64,000 nt of DNA. Origin: Polydactylus sextarius (Eukaryota > Chordata > Actinopteri > Polynemidae). Position numbers and translations under genes: made by a program. Positions 50,253 through 62,449 of this stretch are shown here, piece after piece. Numbering within the stretch: the first letter of the stretch is position 1; each line of letters opens with the position of its first letter. The stretch is taken from contig CM028919.1 of NCBI GenBank assembly GCA_016801845.1, positions 15,307,659-15,371,658 on the forward strand, in the 5' to 3' direction. The notes below the pieces were generated by a model, which searched no databases, was not told the origin of the DNA, and saw only the letters and a program-made list of their open reading frames with translations.

Positions 50253-50550
50253 AGATCGATACGTGTTCACCTGCTCTAATTGATGAAAACTCAGGGTTGA
50301 GGATCAAATGCGACCCGGTTTAGTTTCTATTGTATAAATTCAAATTAAAGGGCACTTTTGGCGACAACCATCACTGGTATATATGTATATACAGTGAGTA
50401 AACTACAAGACAACACTGTGTTTACATCTGGTCCAGATGACGATGCAGATCCGGATTTAATCACCGGTCTCTGTTACAAACAGAATCACAGTCTCAAGCT
50501 GAGCGGTGTTTCCTCCTTTGTGGTTTCTGAACCTGTGTGACTCTGCTAAT

Positions 50551-50554
<4 letters not shown>

Positions 50555-50595
<41 letters not shown>
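50555..50595. repeat. (GT)20 microsatellite
   Basis: GT tract ending in TGTGTCTGTGTGTG. Confidence 0.95.
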
Positions 50596-50596
<1 letters not shown>

Positions 50597-50867
50597 TGTG
50601 TGTGTTACTAAAATAAGCATGAACGATAAACACTTTGCTATAATTAGCGATCACTTCTCAATCTGTCGGAGGCTGGAAAATGTTGTGGAGTGAAGCGACG
50701 GTTGAAGGAAACATTCGTCACATTGATCTGAGGAGACTAATTCAGTGACGTCATCTTCGCTTCACGTGGAAGATAACGAGTTGTTGTTTATTTTACTTTG
50801 TTTACTTTTCATCCCACGAGTGTCTCCTGTGGAGGAAAGTTCAGTTTAAAAGTTGCAGCCCTGTGTT

Positions 50868-50950
50868 TACCAGGAGTGGGGTTCGAACCCACGAGGACTA
50901 TTGTCCATTGGATCTTAAGTCCAACGCCTTAACCACTCGGCCATCCTGGT
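50868..50950 (-). tRNA. tRNA-Leu (anticodon TAA)
   Basis: An 83-base cloverleaf. The acceptor stem starts ACCAGGA and closes with TCCTGGT plus discriminator A. The A box is TGGCCGAGTGG. The anticodon loop ACTTAAGAT carries TAA. There is a long type-II variable arm, and a perfect B box GGTTCGAACCC. CCA is not encoded, as expected for a eukaryotic nuclear gene. A T-run for pol III termination lies about 16 bases downstream on the minus strand (AACTTTTAAA). No intron. All paired regions look intact, so it should be functional. Confidence 0.97.
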
Positions 50951-51414
50951 CGGTACGGGCATGTGACGTCACAGACACAGGTGATCCACCACTACGGTCA
51001 GAATGACAGGTGAATACACCTGAGTGTATAGTCCAGTGATGCCACAGTGACCATCAGACCAGCTTCTCAGATCACACACACACACACACATATGTATCTG
51101 TACCGACCGGTCCATACGGTGGTCTCGGTTCGGTTCACTATGAATCAAACAATATGCAATTTTACATTCATTTACGAACTTGTGACGATGCTCGGTGCTG
51201 GAAGCTCAGTGGATCTGTGATCCCAGATCCACTAAACTGCTCCTCCCACATTCAACAGCCGTGTTTCCACCAGTTAGTACTGGGAACGTTTAGGGGCCGA
51301 GAACTTTCCAGGAACGTCGTCTCACTGGTCCCAGCATCTCCACGAGGATCAGACCCCGACCGCTGACGGGACGACTTCCTCTGTGGTCGCTTCATAAACA
51401 TGTGTGTTTGTGTG

Positions 51415-51467
<53 letters not shown>

Positions 51468-52333
51468 ACACACACACACACACACAATCTGAGCTGCTGA
51501 GGAAGTGGAGGTGTTACACACACACATGTCTCAACACTGGGCAGAGGCGTGTTTGAAAACACCTGATGTAAAGTGGGATTCCCCCGGTGGACAATAGGAC
51601 TCATTGCAGGAAAAAATGTGTTTTTTTTAATTCGACAGCTGTTCAAACAGAAGATGACCTGATTTGTTCTATTCTCGCTGAGAACAAACATGACTTGGCT
51701 TCAGCCGCAGGTTTGAACTGTGGATCTGTGGAGTTGTTGTGAAGCAACAACCTCGAGAGCCACCAACACCAAGTTAAACAGAGGCAGCCTGGGTACCGTT
51801 GCACAATCCACACAATGTGTCTCACCTCAGCAGCTTAACCACAGTCAGAGCCTGAGCGTCGTCTTCACCCTGTTTCTAAAGAGGTGTTAAGCAACGGCAG
51901 TAATAACAAACAAGCTTTACTTTAAGTTCCAGTTTCAAGCTCTGAAGCTACAGACTTACATTCAGGCGTCAGAACACTCGAAGGCACTAAATTACACTTT
52001 ACATCACTTAAATATCTTGTCATCTTCACCATTGACAGAGCGAAACAATGAGGAGCAGGGAGGCCGAGAGATGAACATGCTCTCAGTAACAATCAGGAAA
52101 CTAAACACTCATATCTCACTGTACACATTTGCATATGAAGGTGTGGTCTGAAGCTGCTCTCGACTCTTTTTCTCAGAACAGCTCAGTTAAGAAAATAATG
52201 GTGGAGTGTGAAATTCAGACCTAAATAAATACATGAAATGAAGCAATATGTTACAGCCATCTTTGCACGGGAAGTTAATTTGTATCTGATCTAAATATTT
52301 TGATGACACCAAGGAAAAAATATTAGTGCTGTT
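50951..52333. other. Intergenic between tRNA-Leu and stx11
   Basis: Apart from CA/GT tracts, no coding or RNA gene was recognised. The right-hand part presumably includes the 3' untranslated region of the minus-strand stx11 gene. Confidence 0.5.
51426..51486. repeat. (GT)n-(AC)n inverted dinucleotide repeat
   Basis: About 20 GT units run directly into about 11 AC units through a central GTAC, making a perfect inverted repeat with arms of about 20 bases. A TATATATA run flanks the left side. Confidence 0.93.
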
Positions 52334-53218
52334 TCATTTGCAGCAAGGGAAGCAACAGCAAAAGAGTTTCTTGCATGGATTGTTCTTCTTGTATTTCACA
52401 GCCTTCTTGACCTGCACCGCAGCTTTGACGACATAGTCCTCAGTAGCGATGACGTTGGCTTCGATGTTGTCCACCATGCAGCCCTGCTGCTCCACCAGCA
52501 TGGCCATCTGGGAGAAAAGCTCCTGAATGTCTCTGATGCGACTCTCCAGCTCCAGAAGCTCCTTGTGTCGGTTCTCGATCTCGTTCAGAGCCGACCTGGC
52601 GCTCTTTCCCTCCAGCAGGAGGTTATCTGAGAAGACATTCCACTTGCCCGTCTCGATCATCTCGTCAATCTGCTCCCTGGTCACCTCCTTGCCCATGATC
52701 TCCGCCTGCCTCTGGATGCGGGTCTTGCAGTTTTCCTTCTGCGTCACCTCGGCCTCGTTGAACTCAGACATGGTGTCGTGGAAGGCAGTGGTGAGAGACA
52801 CGTACTGCGAACGCACCATGCGAGCGACAGCTGAGGTCGGCCCGTGTTCCTCCTCCAGCTGTTTGCTCAGCCGCCCCATCTTCTCCAACCGTGAGTAGAT
52901 GGCTTCTCCTCTGGCCTTGATGTCACGGCCCAGAGCGTTGGAGTCCCGTTTGATGCTGCTAAACCTCCTGATAGATGTAAGGAACCTGGTGTTCTGCTTC
53001 CCAAGACGCTTCACGTCCAGTTTGAGCATCATCATCTCCTTCCTCATGGTCTGGGCGTCCTTGTAGATGTCGTCCATAATATCTTCTCCCTCAAACATGA
53101 CGACCTCGTGCTCTGTATTACCTCCATTCTGGCTGGTATGGTTGTAGCTCTCCGGAGCCTCGCTGTCCTCTGAAACCCGGGGGGTCAAAGTCTGCAGGTC
53201 AATCAGCCGGTCCCTCAT
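52334..53218 (-). CDS. stx11: Syntaxin-11, first tandem copy
   Basis: Qa-SNARE of late endosomal and cytotoxic-granule membranes; in mammals it pairs with SNAP23 and Munc18-2 in lymphocyte and platelet secretion. The whole 294-residue protein is in one exon, as is usual for STX11. The ATG at 53218 follows an acceptor (TTTCAG) at 53223, and a non-coding exon with donor at 54335 is likely. The N-terminal MRDRL resembles the human start. The block VKRLGKQNTRFLTSIRR and KRDSNALGRDIKARG lie in the Habc bundle. The SNARE motif is about residues 195-260 (HKELLELESRIRDIQELF) with the central glutamine in VEQQG. There is no membrane helix; instead a cysteine-rich tail LFCCCFPCCK should be palmitoylated. 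The neighbouring copy at 55331-56188 is more diverged. Zebrafish is known to have tandem stx11b genes, so this may be one of that pair. Confidence 0.95.
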   Translation of the reverse strand: MRDRLIDLQTLTPRVSEDSEAPESYNHTSQNGGNTEHEVVMFEGEDIMDDIYKDAQTMRKEMMMLKLDVKRLGKQNTRFLTSIRRFSSIKRDSNALGRDIKARGEAIYSRLEKMGRLSKQLEEEHGPTSAVARMVRSQYVSLTTAFHDTMSEFNEAEVTQKENCKTRIQRQAEIMGKEVTREQIDEMIETGKWNVFSDNLLLEGKSARSALNEIENRHKELLELESRIRDIQELFSQMAMLVEQQGCMVDNIEANVIATEDYVVKAAVQVKKAVKYKKNNPCKKLFCCCFPCCK

Positions 53219-54334
53219 CTCACCTGAAAGACGAGACAGTTTGAACAGTTTGACATTTTGGAAAATAACAATTAAATATGAAGCTACATCCAACAGATAG
53301 CCTAGTTTAATATAAAGACGTGGAACAAAGGTGCAGCTCAAAATTAATAAAATGCACCAATTGTTCATGAATAAACAACTGGAGTGGAAACGGGAGGAAA
53401 CAGCTCTCAAGACTCTAATTTCTCTAACAAATTTACCAACCAGCACCTCTAAACTTTAATAATCTACTAGTTACATTCAGTGTAAAAACTAGAAGCTGAT
53501 GTCCCAGATGACTTCTCTTCCTCCTGTCAGTCAGGGTTCAGTTCACAAGCCAGAAAATCATCTGCAGAACAACATGTTTGTGTCTTTTAGTAAATGAGTC
53601 AGTCGTCTAAGAACAACTGGACTTAACTTAATAAAGTCAGAAAGTGTCTCCACCTCAGAGTCGACACTTTATTAATATAAATAATAATCAGACTCGTTTC
53701 TTTGCTGAATCAACAAAAACTGCTTTTTACACTTAGAGCACATTTAAAATGTTTAAGTTCTTTATAGTTTATCTATAATGATGTAACTAACGTATTTACA
53801 GTGATCTACAAGTGTTTTTACATCTTATTTGAATGTATCTGAGAATATCCAAACTTTTCTCCTCATGTTATGTTTCATTTAAACCAGATAAATCAGGCGA
53901 ATAATAAAATAATATGGAGACTTTTTGTAGCGTTTCTTTATATTTACCCAGACTTCAGTAATAAAACACTAGTGTGTCTTCACGTAACAGTCACTTCTTC
54001 TTTACATTGACATGTTTTAGATTGTAACAGTGAACTGATGTTGAGGAAGCTCAGTTACTTCCTCTGACGTTCTCATCTCACACACTTTAATATCAGGGCG
54101 TCGACTCAACTTATTTCCTTCAGACTGAATCTGCTCCTCAGACTTAATGTGAAAGTGTTTAACAAACAATAAATAAACAACATAAAGAAAATCTGAAAGC
54201 ATCACTGGATGTGACAAGTCAGGACCCGAGCAGATAGAAAACCGTGTGCGTCTGCGCCGAGTACGAGAAAACAAATCACTTAATCGATAATTTGAAACAG
54301 AAACAATGAGACAATAAAAGACAGAGACACAGAC

Positions 54335-54420
54335 CTCGTTGTGTTTTCGTCCAGCGCTGCTATGATGTGAGAGTCGCTGCAGCAGGGGAGGAGACCACGC
54401 AGAGACTCATTTCCTCTTTA
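54335..54420 (-). other. stx11: Probable non-coding first exon of the first stx11 copy
   Basis: The minus-strand donor CGAG|GTCTGTG at 54335 is preceded by a GC-richer segment containing GCAGCGCTGG. The start of the exon is not determined. Further upstream at about 54610 lies an E2F-like GGCGCGCGA. Confidence 0.35.
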
Positions 54421-55309
54421 TATCACTTAAATTTCAACATGCATGAGTCGACATGAGTCTTTACGAGAGTCTCAGATGTCTGAGTTACATTAAGCTGCTT
54501 CACAGATGCAGCAGCAGGTACTAATGCGGAAGATCACGCCTCCTCACTCACTTCAGCTACAGCGCTTCTTTTTCTTGCGTCCTCGAGGCTGCAGCTGATT
54601 TTACGCATTTTGGCGCGCGACTGCGTTTTTTCTGGATCAGTGAAGACACATAACGGACTGTTTATTTTGCAGTTACTGCATCATATGAACCATCACATGA
54701 TGTGACACCTTGAGATTCATCGTCAAACCTTATGACCTCAAACTAAAAGAAGAACCAAAACACTTATAAATTTATATTTTCTAGAAAAACAGAAGTTGAT
54801 ATAATCGTCATTTCACCACAAAGTACGTTTAGTTTCAACAGCGATGGGGGAGGAAGTGTATTTATATCTTTTACTGGTGGTTATTTATGATTTTTACCCA
54901 AATAAAGTAAAAACAGTCCATCACTGGTAAAACTGCTGCAGAGGTCCACAGGCGACTTAATGAAAATGTTCTTTAAACATCAATGAACAAAGTTGTCAGG
55001 GTGAAATTATATCATTGCATTAACACGGAGGAAGAAGAGCTCAGATACAAATATGTGTTTTATACACATGATGGTTAAATCAGCAGAAACATCAGAAGAC
55101 ATCATGTTTCAGTCAAATACAGTCGATGAGATTAGTTTCATTTTAATTTACAGTTGAATCTATAAAGTTATCAATGAATTATCAGATGATCTTTGTTTGA
55201 CATGTTTGTTCGTTCAGGCAGAGAATCACCTCATCTTCATCATCATCGTCTTCATCAGTCTATAATAATGTTAAAATCTTCCCCCTTTTGTGTGCAAACC
55301 TCCAGTGTG

Positions 55310-55315
55310 TTTATT
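55310..55315 (-). terminator. AATAAA close to the second stx11 stop
   Basis: On the minus strand, AATAAA starts only 16 bases after the stop codon of the second stx11 copy. If used, the 3' untranslated region would be very short. Confidence 0.35.
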
Positions 55316-55330
55316 TATGTCTCATCATAT

Positions 55331-56188
55331 CTATGAGTTGTAACAGGGGAAACAGCCACAGAACAGCTTCTTGAAGGGGTTGTTTTTATCAGTTGCGGTG
55401 GCTCTCTCCAGTTTAAAGGCTCCCTCCTGAACAGTTACTTCACAGCCCTGTACGTGTCTCTGGATGTTTTGGATGCCCACCCCCTGCTCCTCAACCAGCA
55501 AGGCCACATCCAGGAACAGCTCCTGGATCCCTTCGATCCTCTTCTCCAGCTCCAGCAGCTCCTTCTGGCGACTCTCTATCTGTAGAAACGCAGTGTGGGC
55601 CGTTTTACCCACCAGCTGGATGCTGAACACAGTCACCTCTTCTCCATCCATCATCTCCTCCAGCTCCTTCTCACTGACCTCTCTGCCCACCACCTCCATC
55701 TGCCTCAGGATCTGACGTTTACAAGCCTCCCGGTGGCTCATCTCTGCGTTGTTGTAGCTGTACATCACCTCCTGCAGAGCGTGACTCAGACACTGGTACT
55801 GTGTCCGAGCTATTCGTGCCGTGGGGTCGGCGGTGCCGCGCTCGGCCTCCAGTTGTTCGCTGAGAGCGTTCATCATGTGCAGCCGCTGCAGCACGCCGTC
55901 CCCCCTGCGTTTAATATCCGCCCCGATCACACTGGAGTCCCGCTTTGCTGCAGTGTTGAAAGTGGTTTTGTTTAAAGTCTCGTAATTTACATCCTTCAGG
56001 TCGATGATGTCGTTCTGGATCTGCTGGATCTCCAGACGTATCTGTCCGGCCTCCTGCAGGACGCCGTCCACGTCCCGGGCAGATTGAGATGCTGCTGCTC
56101 CGAGATCTGACAGGTTGTCCAGCTCCACGGTGCTAAAACCCTCGGACTCAGTCTGAGTCTGATGGAGGTTCCTCAGTCTGTCTCTCAT
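55331..56188 (-). CDS. stx11: Syntaxin-11-like, second tandem copy
   Basis: A 285-residue paralogue of the neighbouring stx11 in the same orientation, again with the coding sequence in one exon. The ATG at 56188 follows the acceptor CCTTCCAG (exon from 56190); in-frame codons upstream of it (to 56224) belong to the intron. The start MRDRL, the block KRDSSVIGADIKRRGDG, the segment ARIARTQYQ and the SNARE motif (QKELLELEKRIEGIQELF, with glutamine in VEEQG) align with the first copy. The C-terminal tail LFCGCFPCYNS keeps three cysteines against six in the neighbour, so membrane attachment by palmitoylation may be weaker. The segment corresponding to VKRLGKQN is replaced by DLKDVNYETLN, a real divergence in the Habc domain. 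No frameshift or stop is visible, so it looks functional. It is probably the partner of an stx11b.1/b.2-type pair. Confidence 0.92.
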   Translation of the reverse strand: MRDRLRNLHQTQTESEGFSTVELDNLSDLGAAASQSARDVDGVLQEAGQIRLEIQQIQNDIIDLKDVNYETLNKTTFNTAAKRDSSVIGADIKRRGDGVLQRLHMMNALSEQLEAERGTADPTARIARTQYQCLSHALQEVMYSYNNAEMSHREACKRQILRQMEVVGREVSEKELEEMMDGEEVTVFSIQLVGKTAHTAFLQIESRQKELLELEKRIEGIQELFLDVALLVEEQGVGIQNIQRHVQGCEVTVQEGAFKLERATATDKNNPFKKLFCGCFPCYNS

Positions 56189-58078
56189 GTCTGGAAGGAG
56201 GAAGACACAGAAAACAGTTGTCATGTTGGAGGTTGACCTCGTTGAGCTCTAGGGGTTAAGATAATCATCTCTTTACTGTTCACTTATTCATCTTTTTCCC
56301 AAAGACAACAGCCTCCCTCTGCACAACAAAGATGATTTAACCTACATTGTTGACCAACTACGTTGAGCATCTTTGGGAGACTATAAAAAGTCACATCAAT
56401 CCAAGTCCTGTCACTACAACACCTGGTCGACACCACAGTAAACTGTAGAACATAACATCAGGATGTGTGTTCAGCTAAATGAAATGTAAAAACCAGGAAG
56501 AACAACCACACAACTAAACAACAAGTTAAAAAAAGATTAATTAGATGTAACAAACGAGTCTGGACTTGTTGTGTTCAGTGTCTCCTGAGCAGGTTTGACA
56601 TCTGCAGCACAAAACAGATAAATGTAATGGTTTTGTAATCAATATGCAGCGCAGGTGTGTGTGTATCACGTAATCTTAGAGGAGCATACCAGACCGTACT
56701 GCCTGTTCACGACTTACCAAACAAGTTTTAGAGCTGAAAAGTGAAGCGAATATTTTAGCTGCTAATCTGTTTGTTGGTAAAGACAAAAACTTTCCAGTGA
56801 TTTAAGTCAAACTCAGTGGAAACGTATCGAGTTTAACAGGAGCATTAATTAACCAATGAAACAAGAAAGTCTGGTTGTTTTTGATGATAATTACATGAAT
56901 TTAAATCAAATACAGTTTTATCATAGTTTCTGATTGTTCTCTACAACACTGAGCATAAAGAAGTCATAAATATTAAAATGAGGTTTGTCATCTAAGTTGA
57001 CATGTAAAATAAAAACTGAACATGTAAAGTACAGTAACAGGAGGTATAAGACGTTACCTGTGTAGGTCAGTTACCTATAGACAGTGACACCTTCACAAAC
57101 TGATCATAGAAATCCAACAGGCAGCGCCGCCGCTCAGAGATTTTCAACAAATGTTAAACAACATTACTGATGCACCTTTTCAAGAGGAAAGGTTTTGTAG
57201 AAACAAAACTTTCTGCATTCCTCTTGTGTCACATGTAGACACAGGGAGCGACACAGAGTCTCTGTCAGGATCATCGCTGATGGACGTCTGATTACATTTA
57301 TCTGTATTTCTGGGTCAGGTGGTTGAACAGGCCTGTTTATTCAGTTATAAGAGGTTGAGAGAAGAGAGAGATGTTAGTTGAGGTCTTGAAATAGAAAAAA
57401 AACACATATTTGAGATAAAAATCAAAGAGTTACGTGACATAAGAAATGAAAGTATGTTAAAAATAACAAGGAAGTATTTGAGATATGTTATCTGTGTTTG
57501 GAGACTGAAGCTTCGTATGTGATAACAAATGATGAAGAAGTTTTTTCTTCCAGGCGTTGAGGGGAAACCACCTCTGTCAAGTGACTACCAGTCACGCTAC
57601 CAGAAAAACAAAGCAGCTTCATCTGAATGAGGGAAACGTGGTTGAGGTGAAGTGTAGGAAGCTGTGTCATGCAGTCGTTTCCACAACCAACGGGGCTCGA
57701 GTGCAATTCGTCATTTCCATCAACATCTGAGTCACTGGCTTCATTTTTCTCAAAGGGGATTTTTATTTCAGTCAGACTGATGTGTCACTTTGCTCTAAAT
57801 ACAAACTCCTACAGTTTTCACCTCTGAACCGGCAGCAACCAACAGCAACCAGTAGCATTTGGGTGTATCAGTGTTTCAGTCTTTAATTGTTTAATTGTTT
57901 CAGTGTTTAATCATTTCGTGTCATTTAGTCGACTCACAGAGGTCGTGTTTATTATTATGAGTTCTTTTTCTTTTCATGATTCAAATACATCATGATGACA
58001 CTTATAAGTGGTACTTTTACATTTTGCAGGATTTTTAAGAATCTAAACTCTTTTCCACCTGAGTCCTGATACATTTGT

Positions 58079-58093
58079 CCAGCAGATGGCAGC
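58079..58093 (+). promoter_or_regulatory. CTCF-like motif
   Basis: CCAGCAGATGGCAGC fits the CTCF core (CCASYAGRKGGCRSY). Motif match only. Confidence 0.5.
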
Positions 58094-61000
58094 ATCACAA
58101 CATCTCTTCCATCTTCCCCTTTTCATCATCAACACGTTAGTGACCAGTGTATTTATAAAATGACTGATTGGTGTTAATTTTATTAACCGAAGTGATAAAA
58201 TCTGACAGTTATTTATGTTAAAATACAACATAACGTATTAACACACAGCATCAGTTGATCAGCTGATCAATAGATATGAATCAATCGAAGACTATAAACT
58301 GAATGTGGTTCAGTTTATGGCAACAAACATAACTTTATGTCGTCTTTTTACAGTTATGAACAACCCAGTCACTGTCCTGAATGAAATCAGTCCCACAGTC
58401 ACTTCAACTGAAACATCAAACAACCAGGTTTCCTTTATTCTTACACTTTCTATTTCTTTTCTTTAGAAAGTGGATATTCGTCGACTCGTTACGTTTGTTA
58501 TATTTATTTCTACTTTGTCCCAATAAACAAACATGGTCAGATGAAAGTTCCACTTTAAATCTAGTTATTTCTTCTTCAGTCATCTGGTTCTGATTTGAGC
58601 AGCGTGTTTTATCAATAAAGTGCGCTGCATGAGTTTGCAACGCACTGTCAACCTCATCAGTCAGCATGTGATCAGGTGAAATCTGCCTTGGCCTCGAACG
58701 TAAACGCATCTCAGTGTTGCTCAGTGGTCAGATCGAACAAAACAAGGCACAGAAAAAGAACATTTATTGTGATGTGTCAAGAATATATTGTTAAATCTGT
58801 AAATCTGCTCAGCTCCAGGACAAAGCTGTGTGCACCGGGAACTTCAAAGCAGCACATTTCACCTCTGACATCGCTGCACCGTGTCAACGCGCCACATTTC
58901 TGTAGCAAATCGTTTTATTGGAAGTAAACAGTTGTATGCGTGTCACCAACAAATCATGATAACATGATGGAGGTTATACGTGAGTGGGTCATAAGAACAG
59001 AATCATCTTTGTAGATTCACTTCTCACTTTTTACATTTTCACCACGGTTCAATTCTTCTTACTCTAAACGTCACTGTCACAGTGTTAAAACAACAGATGT
59101 TAGTCTGAATCACTGTAAATCAAAAGTGACAGATTTTTAATTAAACAACAGGAAATATAAGTCAACTGGTTTTTTTCACTGTTCTTACATAAGAAGTGAA
59201 TCACTAAAAATGTTTACGTAGCAGTTTAATTCTCTAACACAGTGTGTTTAATCTAATTTGTGAAGATTTTCTGGTTATTTAAAGAAACAAATAACAGCAA
59301 TGTTAACATCATGATGTAAAGTCTGTGGTGAATGTAAAGTTGATGATTTGTCTAAATTCTCCTCTTAAACAAAAAACTGTAACTGCAAAAAAAAAGGTTA
59401 AAGAAAGAAAGAAAAGGGACATGACAATATAAAACCTCCATGGACCCTGATCCAATTTAAAGCGCAGAGCATAAAAATTGATGATCAGATATAAATTTCA
59501 TCCATAAACTCGTGTTTGATTCCCGGTGAAGACGAACACAGACTCAGACCGACTCACCGAGACCCCCCGTGGTTTATTTCATTAGATTGCATCAGGCCTC
59601 AGGAGTTAAGTTGCTGTAATCGGTGGAGAAAACATCAGCTGTTTCTAGTTACACAAAGTTGTGACTCTAATTAATTCAACTTATTAGCGTCGTACCGAGG
59701 TTCACATAACAGCACCAGTGTCTCTGTGAATCTGATCAAATTAACATGAATGTCTGTCATGGGTTTGAGATGTTTCTCTGCTCTAACGTTTCCCAAGGTC
59801 TCACTTTGTTCAACTGAAGTGACACATCACTGTTGTTTTAGGTAAGTTGCTCTCAGCTTCAGTAAAGAACCCACTGGTCCACACGTTGGACCGGTTTATA
59901 GTCTCTGTTCCAGGTATAAAAAACCTGAACAGTGAGATTCAGTCTCCAAAACAACAAATATTATCTCACAAACAATGACAAGGCTGAATTAAATCACTGA
60001 AGTAAAGACAAACACATGGTGGGATAGCAGTACAATTATACGCTTGTCTTGTATTAATCGTAAACTTAATGAAACAGTAGCAGACAGAGGGATGTTGTCG
60101 CATCACTGCGAGCTGCAGCTCAAAGGCCTGAAGTTTCTGTAGTTTATTACTTGTCCCTCGGAGCCTGACGTGAACCTCGGCTTTACAAGCTGTTGGCAGG
60201 AAAATGGACCGAGAAACAAACAGATTTTTTAAAGTAGTTTTAAAGGACTTAAAGGATTTATGGACATATTTTACATCAAGTGATCTACGGTGCTTGTCCA
60301 ACACAATGTGTTTAACTAAATGGGCTTAAAGTGCAGGTGGGTGATAAACTAAAGGAAACTGGAATTACAGCTGAAGATAATTAGTGAGTGAATTCATGAG
60401 TTTAGGACAAAAACATCTTTGTGACTTTGAGTCTCAAAGTCCAGTCAGTTCATCTGTAAGTTCAGGTGAGATTTAACACACGACAAAAAAAAAACACGTT
60501 CGTGACCTTGAAACACAATCACTTCATCCCTGAGTCCAAGTGAACGTTTGCAACAAATTTAAAGAAACTCCCTCGAGTTTCTGAGATAAAGAAAGGACAA
60601 CCCCAAACCATGAAGATAATGCATTCAGTTATTCAGTGTTTCAGCTGAACACGCCAGAGGACAAACAACACTGAACACTGGTCACTGAAGGTCAGCAGGT
60701 CTGACGAATGTGAATCACGTCTCTATCTACATCTTTTTACGTCTCAACACACCTGAAAAGTGTCATAAGATGACATCATATAAACAAACTGAACTAAACT
60801 TTAAACTCTGACTGATGGATAAAGACGTAAACTAATGTTGATAAACGAGGCTGAAATTCCTCAAAGTTTCTAAACGACCAACTTGAGTCACGGCAGATAG
60901 AGCAGTGTTTTATTTAAAGGTCAGTGAACATGAACTTCAGGTTTAGTTCTTGGCTCTTTGACAACTACTCAGACTGTATTATAGTGTTGTCCAGCCCTGC

Positions 61001-62055
61001 TCATGATATTCTGCCCACATGGCTCAGCTTAATCTTCAAATTATGTTAAGTCTGTTTTGCTCCAGTTACATTTGACCAGTCAGTTGATTTCCATTTCCCC
61101 CAAAAAACGTCTTGCTTGTCTTTAAAAAAAAGTCTTTATAATTCTCATAAACTTTCATGTTGTTACAATACGCTGCTTTTCCTGCATCGACAGTTTTATC
61201 GGTTAATCTGTGAATTTACCTGAAATGCTGTGAATCCAGTGAGTGACAGATGAAATGATGAAATGTTAATGACTTGAGTATGACTGGCTGTAGGAGCATC
61301 ATGCATATGACATCTTCTCATGTCTGAAGGTTTCTGAAGTTTCTGAATCAAATCAACAACAAGTCACAGCTTCTGTTTCTAACCTGACGTGACCTGAACA
61401 AACATGGGAAGTATAAAAACTCTCATTTCACTTTGTTTCATAGCGATGCATCACACAGATGAGTTAATAAAACCAGTGTCCTGGTTTATCTGGAGACAGT
61501 TCTCAACACAGGACTTTTATTATTTATGATCAATAAATGTTTGATTGATCATTTGAAGGATGTTGTCGGCAAACAAACTCAAACTCTTTATCCTGGAGGA
61601 AGTGGAGGTTGGAAAGAGAAACAAGTAAATTAAATTTACAATTACAAACATAATGTTTCACATTTATAAAGGTTGATATGTTTTTTGGGTTTTTTTTGAC
61701 ATTATGTTAAATATATACAGCTCCGACCAAAAGACAGGAAGCTGAGCACGTTGTTGCAGCTGCTGTTACATAAACACATTAACAGAAGAGGTGGAGTCGC
61801 TCTAAGATCCTTCATCAGCAGTTGCTTTTCACTCTGGTCTCAGATGACACGACAGACATCCTTATCACGTTTACTTACTCATCTGTCAGACTGAATGTGC
61901 AGCTTCTGACTGGACTCCTCCGAAAAACACACAGATCAAGTTGAACAAACATGAGATCATATTGAAACATACACACTAAATTAACAAGATCAAAATAGTA
62001 GAAACGTGTCTTTTCAACTCAGTTTTGGTTGAAGTCAAAGTTTGTTCAACCTCAG

Positions 62056-62058
<3 letters not shown>

Positions 62059-62100
<42 letters not shown>
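62059..62100. repeat. (GT)21 microsatellite
   Basis: Pure GT tract. Confidence 0.95.
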
Positions 62101-62101
<1 letters not shown>

Positions 62102-62449
62102 GTCCTTCCTCTTCTCATGATATCTACTCACATGTCTTCATCAAGTCTAATAAAGCTCCATCTCTTCATTGTGCAGTTTGTTTTTAATCTCATGATCTCA
62201 AAGTTCAAAAGTTCAAAGTGTAAATTTCAGCAGTTTCCTTCATTTTAAAAAATAATAACAGACATGAACAACACATTCACACAGTGAGTCAGTGAATCTG
62301 TCTCTTCTCTTTCTTCAGGTCTGTGACTTTAAATTCATCCTGATGCGGATGTTAACGCAGGTTGTTACTCGGACGTTTGTCTCAGTCATGAGAACATGAG
62401 GCTGTGGTTTTTTACAGTTTCTCTTTTTTTCATCCTCTTGATGCAGAGA

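Noticed and set aside
49937..50323. 128-codon plus-strand open frame near the CTCF-like motifs.
   Set aside because: No domain, and it crosses both motif sites and A+T-rich sequence; probably chance.
59966..60304. 112-codon minus-strand open frame.
   Set aside because: No similarity, no splice or promoter context; length is not unusual for a 6-kb gap.
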